Part shown: piece after piece, positions 37,897 through 46,293 of the stretch | How positions within the stretch are numbered: the stretch's first letter is position 1 | Layout of the letters: every line of letters starts with the position of its first letter | Source: Pilimelia anulata | Lineage (GTDB): Bacteria > Actinomycetota > Actinomycetes > Mycobacteriales > Micromonosporaceae | Assembly (NCBI RefSeq): GCF_014647895.1 | Contig: NZ_BMQB01000004.1 | Location: forward strand, 372,001-436,000 | DNA length: 64,000 nt | Direction of reading: 5' to 3' | The notes under the pieces: generated by a model | Seen by the model: the letters and a program-made list of their open reading frames with translations, nothing else | What the model was told of the DNA's origin: nothing | Databases searched by the model: none | Program-made: the position numbers and the translations under genes

Positions 37897-38645
37897 CCGG
37901 GGTGCCGCACGGCCTGGGCGAGTCGGCCGACGCCGGGGTGTTCCTGGCCCGGCTGACCAGGCTGGACGCCGCGGCGGTGGTCCGGCTGCGGCCGGCGCCG
38001 GGCGGCGGGACGGCGCTGTGGGCGGCGCTGCCGTGGCGGGTGCTGGTGACCCGGGCGCTGGCGGCGGCCGGGCCGCGCGACGCCGCCGGGGCGGCGCTGG
38101 ACGCGACGGTGCCGGCGGCGGCGCTGCGCGACGCGCTGGCCGCGGGCGAGCCGGCGCTGCCGGCCCGGGTGGACACGCAGTGGCGCTGGCCGCTGCCGGG
38201 CGGTCCGGGGCGGACGGTCGAGCGGGTGCCGGTGGCGGCGCTGGCGGCGGCGGCCGCGGCGGCGGGGGAGGCGCTGCGGCGCACGCTGGGGCAGCGCGCG
38301 GTGGGCGAGCGGGTGCTCCGCGACGCGCTGCTGGACCACGTGACGATAACCGTTAATCCGGATAAGTCACTAGACAATTCGGACGACTTCGCGGAACCTT
38401 CCCGGGAACCCGTAGCGGTACCGCAAAGGTTGATCCAAGCTGTCGTACGGATGGGATTTCTCGGTGCGCTGAACGGGGTTGCGAAGCGGGACGTGGACGT
38501 ACGTGTGAGCGGTACCTGGGTGGGATTGGCGGCGCGGTACGGAACGGCATGGCTCCCACCCACGAGCGGCTTCACGCTGAATACACAGTTTGTTCATACG
38601 TTTGGGCACGACCGGCTAGCCTCTTCCGTCCAGCAGTGGACGTAG
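37893..38645 (+). CDS. conserved actinobacterial protein of unknown function
   Basis: This is a 250-residue soluble protein. The order L-T-R-L-D-A-A-A-V-V-R-L-R-P, then L-W-A-A-L-P-W-R-V-L-V-T-R, then V-P-Q-R-L-I-Q-A-V-V-R-M-G-F-L-G matches a protein I remember beside thioesterase genes in Micromonosporaceae; no function is known. The GTG start is in the thioesterase stop. From about 38340 the base composition becomes noticeably less GC-rich, although the protein still follows the family pattern. An insert of about 20 residues near D-K-S-L-D-N-S-D-D is unusual. Confidence 0.72.
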   Translation: MTGVPHGLGESADAGVFLARLTRLDAAAVVRLRPAPGGGTALWAALPWRVLVTRALAAAGPRDAAGAALDATVPAAALRDALAAGEPALPARVDTQWRWPLPGGPGRTVERVPVAALAAAAAAAGEALRRTLGQRAVGERVLRDALLDHVTITVNPDKSLDNSDDFAEPSREPVAVPQRLIQAVVRMGFLGALNGVAKRDVDVRVSGTWVGLAARYGTAWLPPTSGFTLNTQFVHTFGHDRLASSVQQWT

Positions 38646-38764
38646 GGCTGTGTCTACGGGCACTGGTGTGGGTACGGTCGTGCCGCGGTACCCACCCACC
38701 CGGCGACGGGCCGAACGCGGCCGGACGTGGCGGGGGTTCCGCTGGGAGCGAGGTGGCATAGGCG

Positions 38765-39340
38765 ATGTCCTGGTGGTCATGGCGTCCGGGTGAGGCCGGA
38801 ACGGAGACCGACACCAAGAGCGAGTCGCCGCCGGTAACGGCGGTGGAGGCAGTACGGGGAAGGCCGATCCCGGCGCAAGCCGGGCCGTCGGCCGTGGAGA
38901 CGATCGCGCCGGTCGCGGTCGAGGTGGGTCCGGTCACGTTGCCGCGGATCGGACAGGCCCTCGACAAGCTGGACGTGCGGTTCCTGGCCGACGGGGACGG
39001 CAGCCTGCTGGCGATGTGGGAGCGGCACGCGGTGCTGTTCACCGTCGAGGGGCCGGACGACGAGATCCTGGTGATCCGCGCCCGCCCGCACGCGACGGTC
39101 CCGCCGGACTGGGCGGACCGGGCGTACCGGGTGGTGAACGAGTGGAACCACACCCGCCGGTTCTGCAAGGCGTACATCGGCGACCCGACCGAGCGCGGCC
39201 AGCTCCCGATCTACGCGGAGCTGCAGGTGCCGCTGGCATCCGGCGTGCACGACCAGCTCATGGTGGAGCTGGTGGACTGCGCCGCCGCCGTGGCGACGTC
39301 GTTCGTCGACTGGCTGCACGACGAGGGCGGCCTGCTCTAG
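38765..39340 (+). CDS. YbjN domain protein
   Basis: This is a 191-residue protein. An N-terminal low-complexity region (to about residue 55) precedes a YbjN-like sensory domain with L-D-V-R-F-L-A-D-G-D-G near 69-79 and V-N-E-W-N-H-T-R-R-F near 124-133. YbjN/type III secretion chaperone-like domains are thought to bind partner proteins; no target is apparent. It stands alone with its own promoter region and ends at a strong hairpin. Confidence 0.78.
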   Translation: MSWWSWRPGEAGTETDTKSESPPVTAVEAVRGRPIPAQAGPSAVETIAPVAVEVGPVTLPRIGQALDKLDVRFLADGDGSLLAMWERHAVLFTVEGPDDEILVIRARPHATVPPDWADRAYRVVNEWNHTRRFCKAYIGDPTERGQLPIYAELQVPLASGVHDQLMVELVDCAAAVATSFVDWLHDEGGLL

Positions 39341-39358
39341 CCGGGTGGCACGGACACC

Positions 39359-39390
39359 GGTGGCCGGGACCCCCGCGGGTCCCGGCCACC
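39359..39390. terminator. perfect 14-bp hairpin between convergent genes
   Basis: Bases 39359-39372 pair without mismatch with 39377-39390 around a 4-base loop. They lie between the stop codons of the YbjN gene and the beta-propeller gene. Confidence 0.7.
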
Positions 39391-39437
39391 GTCCGTTCCG
39401 TGGCCCGGCCGGGCCCGGCGGCCCGCCCCGGTCGGGG

Positions 39438-40697
39438 TCACGGCAGCGGGAACATGCCGATCCGGCCGTGCTTCTCGCCGCCGAGCTTGTCGGTGTCCGA
39501 GCCGATCAGCAGGCCGGCGGGCGTGGCCACCAGCGTGCGCGTGCCGACCCCGCGGGCCTTGCCGGGATTCCAGGACAGGGCCTTGCCGGTCGCCGGGTGC
39601 AGGGCGGCCACGCCGGGGCGGGCGACCGCGCCGGGGCCGGCGCTCTCCTTGCCGAACGGGTTGTTCACCCAGCGCTGGTGCCCGCCGATGTAGACGGCCG
39701 CCTCGGTGACCGCGACGGCGTACAGCGAGTCGCCGCCGGTCCGGTTCACCCACACCGGCAGGTGCGAGCCGGCGCCGGCCACGTTGAACCGGGCCGCCGA
39801 GTCGCACAGGATCGCCGGGCCGGAGGCCCGGCCGGTGGTGACGATGACGAAGTGGTCGCCGCCCGGCGAGAAGTCCACCGCGCGCACGTACGTGTCGAAG
39901 CCGGCCATGCAGGCCGGGGCGTACGCGTTGGTGTACCAGGTGCTCAGCGCCGCGGTCGGCCCGCCGGTGTGGAACAGGGCCACGCTGTTGCGCGGCTGGC
40001 CGGCGGCGTACTTCATCGCGCCGATGATGACCAGGCGCTTGCCGTCGGGGGAGAGGGCGAGGTCCTCGACCCGGGGCCGCTGGAGGCCGGGCGCGGTGAT
40101 CTTCGCGTCGAAGTCCGCGTCGACCGCGCCGGTGCCGGCGTCGACCCGGGCCAGCGCCGCCCGGGCGACGCCGTTGACGGTGGAGAACGTGCCGCCGAGG
40201 TACAGCCGGTTCCCGTCGGCGGCGAGCGCCCGCACGTCGCCCCAGTTGACGCCGACCTTGAAGCCGGGCACCCGCTGGCCGTCGTCGAGCGACAGGTACG
40301 CGACGCCGCGCTGCTTGGCGCCGTTGACGGTCTTGAACCAGCCGCCGATGTAGACGGTCCGGCCCGCGCCGGCGGCGAGCGCGTACACCGGCCGGTCGAC
40401 CGTCGGCGCCCAGGGCAGGATCTCGCCGGTGGTCAGCTTGTACGCGAAGAGGTGCTTGCGCTCGTGCGCGGTCTTGCCGCTGCTGTCGGTGACCCCGGTG
40501 AAGTCGCCGCCCACGACGACCGTGTCGCCGACCAGCGCCACCGCCCAGACCGTGCCGTCGGTGACGTGCGGGGTGAAGTCGACGGGGTCCGCGCTGACCA
40601 CGACCGGCAGCGGGAGGTCGGCGCGGGCGGGGGCGCCGGACAGCGGGCCGGCGGCGCCCAGCGCGCCGGCCAGCAGAAAGGCGGTCAGTCGTCGCAT
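39438..40697 (-). CDS. secreted beta-propeller protein
   Basis: This is a 419-residue exported protein. The signal peptide is M-R-R-L-T-A-F-L-L-A-G-A-L-G-A-A-G with cleavage near A-R-A (residue 26). The mature part is a repeat of blades with V-Y-A-L-A-A-G, V-V-V-G-G-D-F-T-G-V and L-Y-L-G-G-T-F-S-T-V type elements, resembling DUF5122/Kelch-like propellers of actinomycete surface proteins. No catalytic residue can be named. GAAGGAG precedes the ATG. A dyad symmetry just upstream may be an operator. Confidence 0.78.
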   Translation of the reverse strand: MRRLTAFLLAGALGAAGPLSGAPARADLPLPVVVSADPVDFTPHVTDGTVWAVALVGDTVVVGGDFTGVTDSSGKTAHERKHLFAYKLTTGEILPWAPTVDRPVYALAAGAGRTVYIGGWFKTVNGAKQRGVAYLSLDDGQRVPGFKVGVNWGDVRALAADGNRLYLGGTFSTVNGVARAALARVDAGTGAVDADFDAKITAPGLQRPRVEDLALSPDGKRLVIIGAMKYAAGQPRNSVALFHTGGPTAALSTWYTNAYAPACMAGFDTYVRAVDFSPGGDHFVIVTTGRASGPAILCDSAARFNVAGAGSHLPVWVNRTGGDSLYAVAVTEAAVYIGGHQRWVNNPFGKESAGPGAVARPGVAALHPATGKALSWNPGKARGVGTRTLVATPAGLLIGSDTDKLGGEKHGRIGMFPLP

Positions 40698-40722
40698 CGG
40701 CGCGGAACTCCTTCGGCTGCGG

Positions 40723-40763
40723 GATCAATCACCGGGTGCAACGACAACAATGCCCGATTGATC
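40723..40763. promoter_or_regulatory. inverted repeat upstream of the propeller gene
   Basis: GATCAATC at 40723-40730 and GATTGATC at 40756-40763 form a perfect 8-base inverted repeat with a 25-base spacer. It lies 26 bases before the ATG, in the AT-richer gap. The position suits an operator; no regulator is identified. Confidence 0.35.
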
Positions 40764-40795
40764 CTGAAACCTGACGAATTAGATCGACGAGTCCG

Positions 40796-41185
40796 CTATT
40801 CGGGGTCGTCCGTATTGACGAGGAAGTACGCCGCCCGCTCCAGGTAGTCCCACAGCGTCGCCGCCTGCTCCGGCGGGAGATCGAGGGTGTCCAGTGCCCG
40901 GCGCATGTGCCGCAGCCAGGCGTCCCGCTCGGCCGCGCCGACCCGGAACGGCGCGTGCCGCATCCGCAGCCGCGGGTGGCCGCGGGTCTCGCCGTAGGTG
41001 CGCGGCCCGCCCCAGTACTGCATGAGGAACAGGGTGAGCCGGTCCGCGGCCGGGCCCAGCTCCTCCTCGGGGTACATCGGCCGCAGCAGCGGGTCGTGCG
41101 CCACGCCGGCGTAGAACTCGCCCACCAGCCGCCGGAACGTCGGCTCCCCGCCGATCGCCTCGTAGAACGACACCTGCTCGACCAC
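40796..41185 (-). CDS. glbO: truncated haemoglobin, group II (GlbO)
   Basis: This is a 129-residue 2-over-2 globin. The Mycobacterium tuberculosis trHbO key residues align with a constant offset of two: B10 Tyr at Y25, CD1 Tyr at Y38, proximal F8 His at H77 (M-R-H-A-P-F) and G8 Trp at W90. The haem pocket is therefore complete. These proteins bind O2 and NO and are thought to aid oxygen delivery or nitrosative-stress protection. GTG at 41185 gives the usual V-E-Q-V-S-F-Y-E start. An upstream extension has no support. Confidence 0.92.
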   Translation of the reverse strand: MVEQVSFYEAIGGEPTFRRLVGEFYAGVAHDPLLRPMYPEEELGPAADRLTLFLMQYWGGPRTYGETRGHPRLRMRHAPFRVGAAERDAWLRHMRRALDTLDLPPEQAATLWDYLERAAYFLVNTDDPE

Positions 41186-41701
41186 GCGCGCAACCCCGCC
41201 TCTCCGCCACCGGCCGCCCGCGGCGGCGGCCACCCCAACCGTACGGCCGGTCGGGGCGGGCCGGCACCCGCGGTCCGGGCGGCCGCGGCCGGTGGGCCGA
41301 TCCGACAGCAACGTTCACAGTCCTCCGCGAGTGTCGTTCACGTCTTGTGGTTGCGGGGCGTGGAAGTGCCGGGTCGCGGCCGGTGCCCGTTCACCCGGGG
41401 TGTCCCGTCGTTCGCCCGACCCCGTGGGCGTGCCGGCCCGCGGTATTGACGATGTTTCACGTCTGCTCTTTACTCCGCGTAACGCAGGACACCCGCGCCG
41501 CCACCCGGCGCGCCTGCCGGCCCCCTCACGTCCGACCACCCGGGCGCAGTACCCGCTGTCGACCCGAACGTGGGCGGGCTCCGCCGAGGAGTCGAGTTCC
41601 ATGAACAGGGTGCCGTCCGTCGCGGCGGCGGGGCACGACACGGGAAGCGGCGGCGCGGGCGGTGTGGCAGCGGAAGCGGTGGCGGGTCGGCGGGCGGCGG
41701 G
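41186..41701. other. 516-base region without recognised gene
   Basis: This lies between the haemoglobin gene start and the MFS gene stop, both on the minus strand. Short frames are present but none has a ribosome site and recognisable protein. It probably holds the haemoglobin promoter near its left end. Nothing repeat-like was seen. Confidence 0.5.
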
Positions 41702-43024
41702 TCAGGCCGCGGCGGCGCGGGCGCGGGCGTGCCGCGGGGTGCCCTCGGCGGCGGCCGGGGTCGCGGCCGCGGCGGCCGTCTCGTGGATCGCCCGGGCGAA
41801 CATCTCCCGGCTCGGCCAGACCGCCGCCGCGAGCAGCAGCAGCCCGACGCCGGCCAGCCCCCACAGCCCGATCACCCGGGGCAGCGAGTGGTTCTCGGCC
41901 AGGCCGCTGGTCACCAGCACGCCGAGGCCCTGGCTGGCCTGCAGGCCGGTCTGCATCACGCCGAACGCGCGGGCCCGGAAGGCCGGCGGCAGCATCTGGA
42001 CGAACAGGCCGTTCGCCGTCGGCAGCAGCGCCGCCGTGGCGAACCCACAGAGCAGCGTCATCACTGCCACCCAGGTCAGCGACGGGTCGATCAGCGCCGG
42101 CACCAGGCAGGCGGGCGTGAGGATGGCGAAGATCGGGACGAGCGTCTCCCGGCTCGTCGGCCGGATCGTCCGGGTGACGATCAGGCTGCCGAGGACGAAG
42201 CCGATCGGGTTCGCCGCCATGATCACCGACTGGGCCACGCCGTACCCGCCCGGGTCGGCGGAGAGGTGGCCGGCCCAGCCGGGCGCCAGCCCCTCGGGGA
42301 CGACGGAGAACAGCGCCGTACCGAAGACGATCAGCGCGATCGCCCGCAGCGTCGGCCGCCCGAACACCAGCCGGAACCCGGCGCCCATCTCGCGCAGCAG
42401 GTGCTTGCGGGCCTGCGGCGCGGCGGGCCGCAGCCGGACCCCGCGCCAGATGATCAATGCGGACAGGCCGAAGGTGGCCGCGTTGAGCAGGATCGCCTCG
42501 CGGGCGGCGAACGCCGAGAGCAGGCCGCCGGCGACGTACCCGGCGATCTGCATCACCTGGCCGAACGTGCTGGCCAGCGCGATCCCGGTGACGAGCTGGC
42601 CGCGGTCGAGGATCTCCGGCAGGGTGGCCGAGCGGGCGGCCTGCGCGGGCGGCGTGGCGAGGCTGGTGAGGAACAGCAGGACCAGCATCGCCGGGATCGG
42701 CAGGCCGGGGATCGCCACGAGCGCCATCGCCACCATCCGGGCGATGTCGCAGACCACCATCACCCGCCGGTACGGGAACCGGTCGGCGAGCGCGGTCAGC
42801 AGCGGCCCGCCGACCAGCCACGGCAGGTAGCTGAGGGCGAACGTGGCGCCGGCCAGGCCGACCGAGCGGGTGAGCTGGAAGACGAGGGCGGCGACGGCGG
42901 CCTTGGCGACGTAGTCGCCCCACCAGGACAGGGCGTTGGCGGTGAAGATCGCGCGGAACTCGCGCACCCGGAAGACCTCGCCGAAGGTGGCGGGCCGATC
43001 GGCGGGACGCCCGTGCTCGGTCAC
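41702..43024 (-). CDS. MFS transporter
   Basis: This is a 440-residue membrane protein with about 12 hydrophobic helices. The N-terminal half carries the typical A-N-A-L-S-W-W-G-D-Y-V and a loop 2-3 segment A-D-R-F-P-Y-R-R-V-M-V-V (motif A-like, near residues 63-74). It resembles the small-molecule exporter (macrolide-efflux/enterobactin-exporter) MFS subgroup. Proton-driven efflux of an unknown compound is likely. The GTG at 43024 has GGAGGGG upstream. The C-terminal tail is Ala-rich. Confidence 0.86.
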   Translation of the reverse strand: MTEHGRPADRPATFGEVFRVREFRAIFTANALSWWGDYVAKAAVAALVFQLTRSVGLAGATFALSYLPWLVGGPLLTALADRFPYRRVMVVCDIARMVAMALVAIPGLPIPAMLVLLFLTSLATPPAQAARSATLPEILDRGQLVTGIALASTFGQVMQIAGYVAGGLLSAFAAREAILLNAATFGLSALIIWRGVRLRPAAPQARKHLLREMGAGFRLVFGRPTLRAIALIVFGTALFSVVPEGLAPGWAGHLSADPGGYGVAQSVIMAANPIGFVLGSLIVTRTIRPTSRETLVPIFAILTPACLVPALIDPSLTWVAVMTLLCGFATAALLPTANGLFVQMLPPAFRARAFGVMQTGLQASQGLGVLVTSGLAENHSLPRVIGLWGLAGVGLLLLAAAVWPSREMFARAIHETAAAAATPAAAEGTPRHARARAAAA

Positions 43025-43298
43025 CTCACCCCTCCGTCGCGCGCCGGCCGGCGACGACCGCGACGCCCGGGTCCGCGGCACCGGCTACCAGCCTGGTCCG
43101 GCCATCCGGTGTTCGCGGCCCGGCTCAACGAGGGCCATTAATGTGGCTCCCGGGTTCTGTCAAGACCGTCGGATGGCATTGCCCCACCTGAATATGGTGG
43201 CGTCGAGAATTGTGCCCGATCGACTGACCTCGCGCTAGTGCGATCAGGCACCTCTCTTATCGGGATATCAACTGCCAACCGGGCAATTCGGAACGGGC

Positions 43299-44273
43299 TC
43301 AGGTGGCGCCGCCCGGCTCGGGTCCGGTGTCGCCATTGGTCCGCGCGGGCGACCGGACCTCCAACCCGGCGTCGTCCAGCGCCTCGGCCAGCCGCCGGCG
43401 CAGCTCGCGGACGACCGTCAGGTGCGCGTCCACCGTCGTCTTCGCCGTCGCCCGCAGCACCGCGCCGTCCACGGTCAGCGCCTCCACCCCGACGACCGTC
43501 GGCGGGTCGATGAAGTCCTTCGCGAACACCTTGTCCGCGGCCAGCGCCGCGGCCGCCTCCGTCAGCACCCGGGTCGCCTGCTCCACGCTGGCGAACCCGA
43601 TCGGCACATCCACCACCGCCATCGCCCAGCCCTGGCTCTTGTTGCCCACCCGGGTGATCTCGCCGTTGCGGATGTGCCAGATCACCCCGGCGGCGTCCCG
43701 GACCGTCGTGATCCGCCAGCCGACCGCCTCGACCGCGCCGGTGAACGGGCCGACGTCGACGATGTCGCCGACGCCGTACTGGTCCTCCAGCAGCATGCAC
43801 ACCCCGGCGATCAGGTCCCGGACGAGCTGCTGCGCGCCGAAGCCCAGCGCCAGGCCGATGATCCCGGCGCTGGTCAGCAGCGGGGCCAGGTTGAAGCCGA
43901 GGACGTCCAGCGCCCACAGGGTCGCCAGCGCGTAGACGAAACCGGTGATCGCGATGCCGAGCACCGACCGGACCGCGGCGGCCCGCTGCTCCCGGCGCTC
44001 CGGCAGCGGCACCCCGTCGGTCGCCTCCTCCTCGGTGGCCGCGCGCTGGCGGGCCGGGCGCAGGAACCCGCCGCCGCGCCGGACCAGCCGCTCCACCAGC
44101 CGGTGCAGCAGCGCCCGGACCACCGCCGCGCCGACGAACAGCAGCAGGATCAGCAGCGGCCGGGTCAGGACCCAGTCGGCCGTCTCGGCCAGCCACACGT
44201 TGTCGGTCCACTCGTAGAGCTGGGCGCAGAGGGTGGACTTCAGGCAGGGGGCGGAGGGCAGCGGCGGCGTCAC
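43299..44273 (-). CDS. MscS-type mechanosensitive ion channel
   Basis: This is a 324-residue protein. Three membrane helices (about 37-57, 105-125 and 130-160) are followed by the MscS beta domain. The pore helix region contains G-I-I-G-L-A-L-G-F-G-A-Q-Q-L-V-R-D near 138-154, and the downstream Y-G-V-G-D-I-V and I-W-H-I-R-N-G-E-I are standard. It should release osmolytes on hypo-osmotic shock. The GTG start is the best in-frame choice. An ATG at 44280 belongs to another frame. Confidence 0.9.
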   Translation of the reverse strand: MTPPLPSAPCLKSTLCAQLYEWTDNVWLAETADWVLTRPLLILLLFVGAAVVRALLHRLVERLVRRGGGFLRPARQRAATEEEATDGVPLPERREQRAAAVRSVLGIAITGFVYALATLWALDVLGFNLAPLLTSAGIIGLALGFGAQQLVRDLIAGVCMLLEDQYGVGDIVDVGPFTGAVEAVGWRITTVRDAAGVIWHIRNGEITRVGNKSQGWAMAVVDVPIGFASVEQATRVLTEAAAALAADKVFAKDFIDPPTVVGVEALTVDGAVLRATAKTTVDAHLTVVRELRRRLAEALDDAGLEVRSPARTNGDTGPEPGGAT

Positions 44274-44587
44274 CGCTCATTGGTACCCCATGGCCGTCGC
44301 GCGCCGGGCGGACGGGGCGTCCGTGGCGGCGCGGTGGCCCGCCGGTGGCGCCGGCGTGTCGACCGGGCGGCGAGCCGCGGACTGACCGTTTTCGGGGGTG
44401 CGCTCGGCCGATCTATCAGGGACGATGTTCACACGAACCCGTCGCGGGGCCTCGCCGTACGCCCGCCCACCCCGGCGGGGTGTCCGGCGGCCGGCCGGCT
44501 GGCGGCCCACCCGAGCGCGGTTCGGTCGCGGTGGCGCGCGGACCGGGCCGCGGGGTACGGCGCGACGGGCCGGCGGGAGGTCGGCCG

Positions 44588-45121
44588 ATGGATGGAGCCC
44601 ACTTAGGCGTCGCGCTGCTGTTGAACGCGACGTATGAGCCCCTGTGCGTGGTTTCGGTTCGGCGGGCCGCGATCCTGGTCCTGACCGCCAAGGCGAGTTG
44701 CGTCACCGACGGAGACGGGCTGCTGCACTCCTCGCGCGAGCGGATCCCGGTGCCGTCCGTGATCCGGCTGCACCGGTACGTCCGGGTGCCGTACCGCGGG
44801 CACGTCGGGCTGTCCCGGCGGGCGCTGTTCGCCCGCGACGGGGGCCGGTGCGCGTACTGCCGGGGTCCGGCCGAGACCGTCGACCACGTGCTGCCGCGCT
44901 CCCGCGGGGGCGCGCACGCGTGGGACAACGTCGTCGCCGCCTGCGCCCGCTGCAACCACACCAAGAGCGACCGGACCCCCGCCGAGATGGGCTGGCGGCT
45001 GCACGCGGTCCCGCGCACGCCCCGCGGCACGGCGTGGCGGGTCCTCGGCCACCGGGCCGCCGACCCGCGCTGGGCCGACTGGCTGGACCTGGAGCCGGGC
45101 ACCCTCGAGCGGGCCGCCTGA
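44588..45121 (+). CDS. HNH endonuclease family protein
   Basis: This is a 177-residue protein. The N-terminal half (L-L-N-A-T-Y-E-P-L-C-V-V-S-V-R-R-A) and the C-terminal HNH motif are the common layout of this small actinobacterial family. The HNH motif has a zinc pair C-A-Y-C, then T-V-D-H-V-L-P-R-S-R-G-G, then A-C-A-R-C-N-H-T-K-S near residues 89-138. The His-Asn-His core is complete. A nuclease role in DNA metabolism is likely, but its target is not known. GGGAGG precedes the ATG. Confidence 0.9.
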   Translation: MDGAHLGVALLLNATYEPLCVVSVRRAAILVLTAKASCVTDGDGLLHSSRERIPVPSVIRLHRYVRVPYRGHVGLSRRALFARDGGRCAYCRGPAETVDHVLPRSRGGAHAWDNVVAACARCNHTKSDRTPAEMGWRLHAVPRTPRGTAWRVLGHRAADPRWADWLDLEPGTLERAA

Positions 45122-45307
45122 CCCCACCCGCCCGCGCACCGCGGCCCCACCCGCCCGCTCGCCGCGGCCCCCGCGGGGTCGCCCGGCCGCGCCGCTGCCC
45201 GGCAGGGCTGCCCGGTCGGCCGCGCGTACGCCCCCGGCGCCCGTGGCACCCCCCGCCCGGGCTACGGTGACAGACGCCGGAACGTACAACTCGGTGAGGG
45301 ACGTGAA

Positions 45308-45556
45308 GTGGCTGTTTCCGAGACGGTGCTCGTCTTCGTCGGCATCCCGGCGTTGATCATGCTGGTCATCGGCGCCCTCGCGTACCGCGGCGGGAAGCCG
45401 GCGGGCGGTGGCCAGCGCTACCGCCCCGGCCGGCCGTACCGGGTCGGCCCGGTCTGGTTCCTCGCCGCGGGCGACCCCGACGCCGCCCCCGCCATCGCGG
45501 GCCGCGCCGAGGCGATTCCGGCCGGTACGACGGGAGGCGCTAGTGACCGCTGGTAA
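45308..45556 (+). CDS. small membrane protein
   Basis: This is an 82-residue protein with one N-terminal transmembrane helix (V-L-V-F-V-G-I-P-A-L-I-M-L-V-I-G near 7-22) and an Arg/Gly/Pro-rich cytoplasmic-type tail with R-P-Y-R-V-G-P-V-W-F. It resembles small actinobacterial proteins linked to DUF5130 genes. A TACGGT box at 45263-45268 may be its -10. The next gene starts 14 bases inside its end, so the pair is one operon. Confidence 0.75.
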   Translation: MAVSETVLVFVGIPALIMLVIGALAYRGGKPAGGGQRYRPGRPYRVGPVWFLAAGDPDAAPAIAGRAEAIPAGTTGGASDRW

Positions 45557-45944
45557 CACTGTGGAGGCCGCGGACGGCGAGGTCCGCGAGGTCCCGTTCA
45601 CCACCCGGCAGCTCCTCCGGCTCGACAAGGCCATGCGGACCGCCGACGCCAGCACCGGGCTGACCTTCTCCGTGTACGTGGGCGAGCTGGCCGAGCCGAC
45701 CCGGGCGACCGCGGAGCGGCTGCACCGCGAGCTGCCGGCGCCGGCCGACTCGATCCTCATCGCCGTGTCGCCCGAGCAGCGCCAACTGGAGCTGGTCACC
45801 GGGCCGCGGGCGCGCAAGCGGGTCAGCGACCGGGACGCGAAGCTGGCGGCGCTGTCGATGGTCGCGGCGTTCGGCGGCGGCGACCTGGCCGGCGGGATCA
45901 TCCTCGGCCTGGACCAGCTCGTCACCCACGCCGGCCGCTCCTGA
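45543..45944 (+). CDS. DUF5130 (TPM-like) protein
   Basis: This is a 133-residue cytoplasmic protein. The central L-T-F-S-V-Y-V-G-E-L and D-S-I-L-I-A-V-S-P-E-Q-R-Q-L-E-L-V-T-G blocks match the actinobacterial DUF5130 family, distantly like TPM-phosphatase domains. Its function is unknown. GGGAGG precedes the GTG at 45543. It overlaps the small membrane protein gene upstream, suggesting the two products cooperate at the membrane. Confidence 0.82.
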   Translation: MTAGNTVEAADGEVREVPFTTRQLLRLDKAMRTADASTGLTFSVYVGELAEPTRATAERLHRELPAPADSILIAVSPEQRQLELVTGPRARKRVSDRDAKLAALSMVAAFGGGDLAGGIILGLDQLVTHAGRS

Positions 45945-45963
45945 CCCTTTTGCTCCCGGCCGG

Positions 45964-46138
45964 TCAGCCGGCGGGCTGCCAGCGGGCCGGTGCGACCGCC
46001 ACGGGGTTCGATCAGCTCGTGGGTGTTGCCGTCGGCGGGGAGCGCGGCGAGATCGGCGGCCGTCCAGGGCCCGGAGCGACCGCGGGTCACCGGCGCGTCG
46101 TCCGGGCCGGTGGGGTCGGTGCTCAGCGGTTGGGCCAT
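45964..46138 (-). pseudogene. decayed Uma2-family endonuclease remnant
   Basis: On the minus strand, ATG at 46138 opens a frame with W-T-A-A-D-L-A-A-L-P-A-D-G-N-T-H-E-L-I-E, the N terminus typical of Uma2 (DUF820) nucleases. The catalytic core expected next is missing. About 30 bases later another frame reads V-A-V-A-P-A-R-W-Q-P-A-G followed by a stop at 45964-45966, which resembles a Uma2 C-terminal end. The simplest reading is an internal deletion with frameshift; only about 55 codons remain of about 190. Confidence 0.5.
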
Positions 46139-46293
46139 CGGGGTCCACCTCCGGGAGAAGCCCAGCGCGGACCGCCGCCGCGGGCTGCCCCGTCGCGGGC
46201 CGCCGCGTGAGTACGCCCGCCGCCCCGGAGCCGGGCGATCCGGTCCGGGGCGGCGGGCGTGTGTCGGTGCGGCCGGCGGTGTCGCCGGGTGGG

